NCBI RefSeq assembly: GCF_003054325.1
Contig: NZ_QBKU01000006.1
Coordinates: 124,001-188,000, forward strand
DNA length: 64,000 bases
Source: Sulfitobacter mediterraneus
GTDB lineage: Bacteria; Pseudomonadota; Alphaproteobacteria; Rhodobacterales; Rhodobacteraceae
Direction: 5' to 3'
Positions 63,500 to 64,000 of this stretch are shown piece after piece. Under the pieces are notes generated by a model. That model was not told where the DNA came from. It saw only the letters and a program-made list of their open reading frames with translations, and made no database searches. The first letter of the stretch is position 1; the number at the start of each line of letters is the position of its first letter. Position numbers and translations under genes: made by a program.

Positions 63500-64000
63500 T
63501 CAACCGGCGCTGTTCAATTGCGCCATATGCCATGCCAGCGCCTGATTGCTGGACAATACAGGTTTTCCAAGCATTTGAGAAACCTCATCAATTACGCCCA
63601 AGGTTCGCAAATTTGTGCAACTCATAAAGATGCCTTGAACCGAATCATCTCGGCCAAGGTTAATTGCCGCGTCAATCAAAGACCGCGCTGAAATTCTGAC
63701 CACTTTTTCCTCTTCGGCGACCCCAAAACTGCCAAACACCGGTGTCTCGATACCTTCTGCCGCAAAGGCGCCGCGCAAGGTTTCATTGACCTCTGCGACA
63801 TAGGGGGACAACAACGCCAGACGCGAGATGCCTTTGTGCGCGGCATAAGCCACCGCCGCCCGCAATGGGTTCGTCACCTCTCCCGTTTTGCAGGTCTTTT
63901 GGACCTGCTCAGCCACCGCTTGCGATCCGATAACCGAACTGGCGGAGGTGCATCCATAGCCCACAACCCGAAAGGGCCGCGCCTTGGGCAAAAGATCGGC
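63500..64000 (-). CDS. Asp/Glu racemase-superfamily protein (5' end beyond window)
   Basis: At least 166 residues, open to the window edge, so the N-terminus is missing. Cys in YGCTSASSVIG and in MSCTNLRTLGV sit as in the two-Cys active site of Asp/Glu/hydantoin racemases and maleate isomerases. The FGSFGVAEEEKVVRI and LGKPVLSSNQALAWH segments match maleate-isomerase or arylmalonate-decarboxylase relatives. First seen gene of the creatinase/importer run, 125 bp before the ATPase. Substrate unknown. Confidence 0.82.
   Translation of the reverse strand, partial: ADLLPKARPFRVVGYGCTSASSVIGSQAVAEQVQKTCKTGEVTNPLRAAVAYAAHKGISRLALLSPYVAEVNETLRGAFAAEGIETPVFGSFGVAEEEKVVRISARSLIDAAINLGRDDSVQGIFMSCTNLRTLGVIDEVSQMLGKPVLSSNQALAWHMAQLNSAG

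Overview
The window reads as chromosomal DNA of a marine-type alphaproteobacterium of the family Rhodobacteraceae (Roseobacter group). The evidence is the gene content and order. There is a murA - DUF2948 - hisD - UPF0262 - low-molecular-weight phosphatase operon, a PhnA protein, the 60-residue two-helix protein often mislabelled CTP synthetase in this family, LepA and MAPEG proteins. High G+C, dense ATGA stop/start overlaps and polyamine- and peptide-type ABC transporters fit the same picture. Family level is as far as the sequence can be read by eye.

Layout. (1) 1-6212, minus strand: a fatty-acid or acyl-CoA beta-oxidation operon (FadJ-type bifunctional enzyme, thiolase, two acyl-CoA dehydrogenases, the last running off the window) behind an IclR regulator. 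(2) 6376-12854: a small methyltransferase, then a plus-strand peptide ABC importer with a fused double ATPase, ended by two perfect hairpins. (3) 12943-16204, minus: a Tat-exported metallo-beta-lactamase-fold protein and a large MscS channel. (4) 16396-24167, plus: eight tightly packed genes, seven joined by stop/start overlaps: nucleotide-sugar dehydrogenase, four glycosyltransferases, a histidine phosphatase, a polysaccharide-deacetylase-like protein and a methyltransferase. This looks like a complete glycan-building unit of unknown product. (5) 24164-31024: housekeeping and small genes (BKACE enzyme, PhnA, LepA, MAPEG, lipoprotein, acetyltransferase, stand-alone DnaB-like ATPase, SnoaL-like protein). 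(6) 31021-37279, minus: the murA-hisD operon, interrupted by an RTX/DUF4214 gene broken by a nine-C tract and an in-frame TAA.

(7) 37363-50816: a 13.4-kb genomic island in the 3' end of tRNA-Thr(GGT). It is bounded by a 16-bp direct repeat of the tRNA end and carries a tyrosine integrase beside the distal repeat. Cargo: an IS3 remnant, a HisA-like isomerase with an altered catalytic residue, two class III nucleotidyl cyclases (one with an FHA domain), a flavodoxin-like protein, a small secreted protein, an SRAP protein, zinc-ribbon proteins, several unknown proteins, a compact set of overlapping tiny genes and an AlpA-type regulator not visible in a long-ORF view. A Lys-rich exported protein sits between two copies of the 3' end of a helix-turn-helix gene.

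(8) 51246-54339: a CHASE-PAS histidine kinase and its response regulator, whose output domain resembles a degenerate GGDEF. Perfect and near-perfect DnaA boxes lie upstream. (9) 54689-56405: an MltB-type transglycosylase and a CreA-family periplasmic protein. (10) 56448-64000, minus: a probable creatine-use locus: creatinase, two unusual polyamine-type permeases, a DUF1330 protein, a binding protein followed by a stem-loop, an ATPase and a partial Asp/Glu-racemase-superfamily protein.

The most interesting places are the glycan cluster, the tRNA-Thr island with its duplicated gene end, and the doubly broken RTX gene in an otherwise conserved operon.
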